This document shows, piece by piece, positions 5,897 to 6,245 of a DNA stretch of 6,245 nucleotides. Position numbers and translations under genes: made by a program. This stretch comes from Microcaldota archaeon (GTDB taxonomy: Archaea > Micrarchaeota > Micrarchaeia > Micrarchaeales > CABMGC01), in contig JAKBQS010000048.1 of assembly GCA_021835105.1 (NCBI GenBank), positions 1 to 6,245 on the forward strand, read 5' to 3'. Each line of letters starts with the position of its first letter. Within the stretch, counting starts at the first letter, position 1. The notes beneath the pieces are model-generated. The model had not been told where the DNA came from, made no database searches, and was given only the letters and a program-made list of their open reading frames with translations.

Positions 5897-6245
5897 TTGC
5901 TCCATAAGAAACGCGTTGTTGTAGTAGTAACAGGCACTCCTGGAACAGGCAAGACCACATTGGCAAGGAAACTCACAGACAGGCTTGGAGGAACACTTCT
6001 AAATGTGAATGAACTAATATTGTCCAATAAGCTTTATACTGGAACGGATGATATCGGCACAAGGATTGTAGACTTAAAAAAACTGAGGAAGAAGCTTCTT
6101 GAGGCAGTCAACGCAACATCCGGAACCGTGGTGCTTGACAGCCATCTCTTGTCAGATATCAGGATAGAGGGCTCCTGCGATGCTGAGGTGTATGTGGTGG
6201 TGCTTAGGCTGCACCTCAAGCCGCTGCTGAAGCGCCTGATTGCGA
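5897..6245 (+). CDS. AK6/Fap7-type NMP kinase (adenylate kinase family), partial, TTG start
   Basis: The frame is open for 116 codons to the right edge. A beta strand of consecutive valines (7-11) leads into the Walker A loop GTPGTGKT (13-20). It is followed by an NxNEL segment (36-40), IVDLKKL (57-63), the DSHL motif (81-84) and a hydrophobic strand ending VVLR (101-104), then KPLLKRL (108-114), typical of the nucleobase/LID region. This order matches the archaeal AK6/Fap7 family (COG1936-like NMP kinases), which phosphorylate AMP or other NMPs and in eukaryotes assist small-subunit maturation with uS11. The only usable start is TTG 5897, directly after the TAG of the preceding gene; no ATG or GTG occurs before the Walker A motif and no clear Shine-Dalgarno is seen. 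The C-terminal third, including the rest of the LID, lies outside the window. Confidence 0.85.
   Translation, partial: MLHKKRVVVVVTGTPGTGKTTLARKLTDRLGGTLLNVNELILSNKLYTGTDDIGTRIVDLKKLRKKLLEAVNATSGTVVLDSHLLSDIRIEGSCDAEVYVVVLRLHLKPLLKRLIA

Overview
The window reads as a compact chromosomal segment of an archaeon, most likely a DPANN lineage and perhaps Micrarchaeota-like. The support is an archaeal-type primase large subunit, a class III (archaellin/pilin-type) signal peptide, an archaeal AK6/Fap7-type NMP kinase, TATA-box promoters, very short intergenic gaps, and frequent AGG/AGA and ATA codons. The lineage assignment is an inference from gene style; no rRNA or other marker is present. I see no RNA gene, CRISPR array, insertion sequence or long repeat, and no gene-free stretch over 75 bases.

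Layout. (1) 1-705, minus: 5' part of a type IV pilin-like surface protein with an unusually long 40-residue leader; it runs off the left edge. (2) 763-2181, plus: a membrane-anchored PQQ-type beta-propeller with 22 predicted extracytoplasmic N-glycosylation sequons. These two are divergent from a 57-bp spacer with one near-symmetric TATA element that could serve both. (3) 2146-3126, minus: a beta-CASP metallo-beta-lactamase nuclease whose 3' end overlaps the propeller gene by 36 bp. (4) 3197-4108, plus: thioredoxin reductase starting at GTG behind a strong GGAGG. (5) 4152-4313, minus: a 53-residue Cys/His zinc-finger protein, three bases after (6) 4317-5246, minus: a primase large subunit whose N-terminal half is PriL-like but whose C-terminal ~95 residues look like PriX and lack the four-cysteine Fe-S arrangement. 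(7) 5297-5896, plus: an unrecognised soluble 199-residue protein. (8) 5897-6245, plus: the start of an AK6/Fap7-type P-loop kinase, beginning at TTG directly after, and in frame with, the TAG stop of gene 7.

How the genes relate. The left pair are probably co-controlled cell-surface proteins. The middle pair (nuclease and thioredoxin reductase) are divergent housekeeping genes with no obvious functional link. The priL/zinc-finger pair is a probable operon and the most interesting part: a natural PriL-PriX fusion would be a primase regulatory subunit without its Fe-S domain, with a tightly coupled small zinc protein as a candidate accessory. The right pair forms an operon with an odd zero-gap, in-frame TAG-TTG junction.
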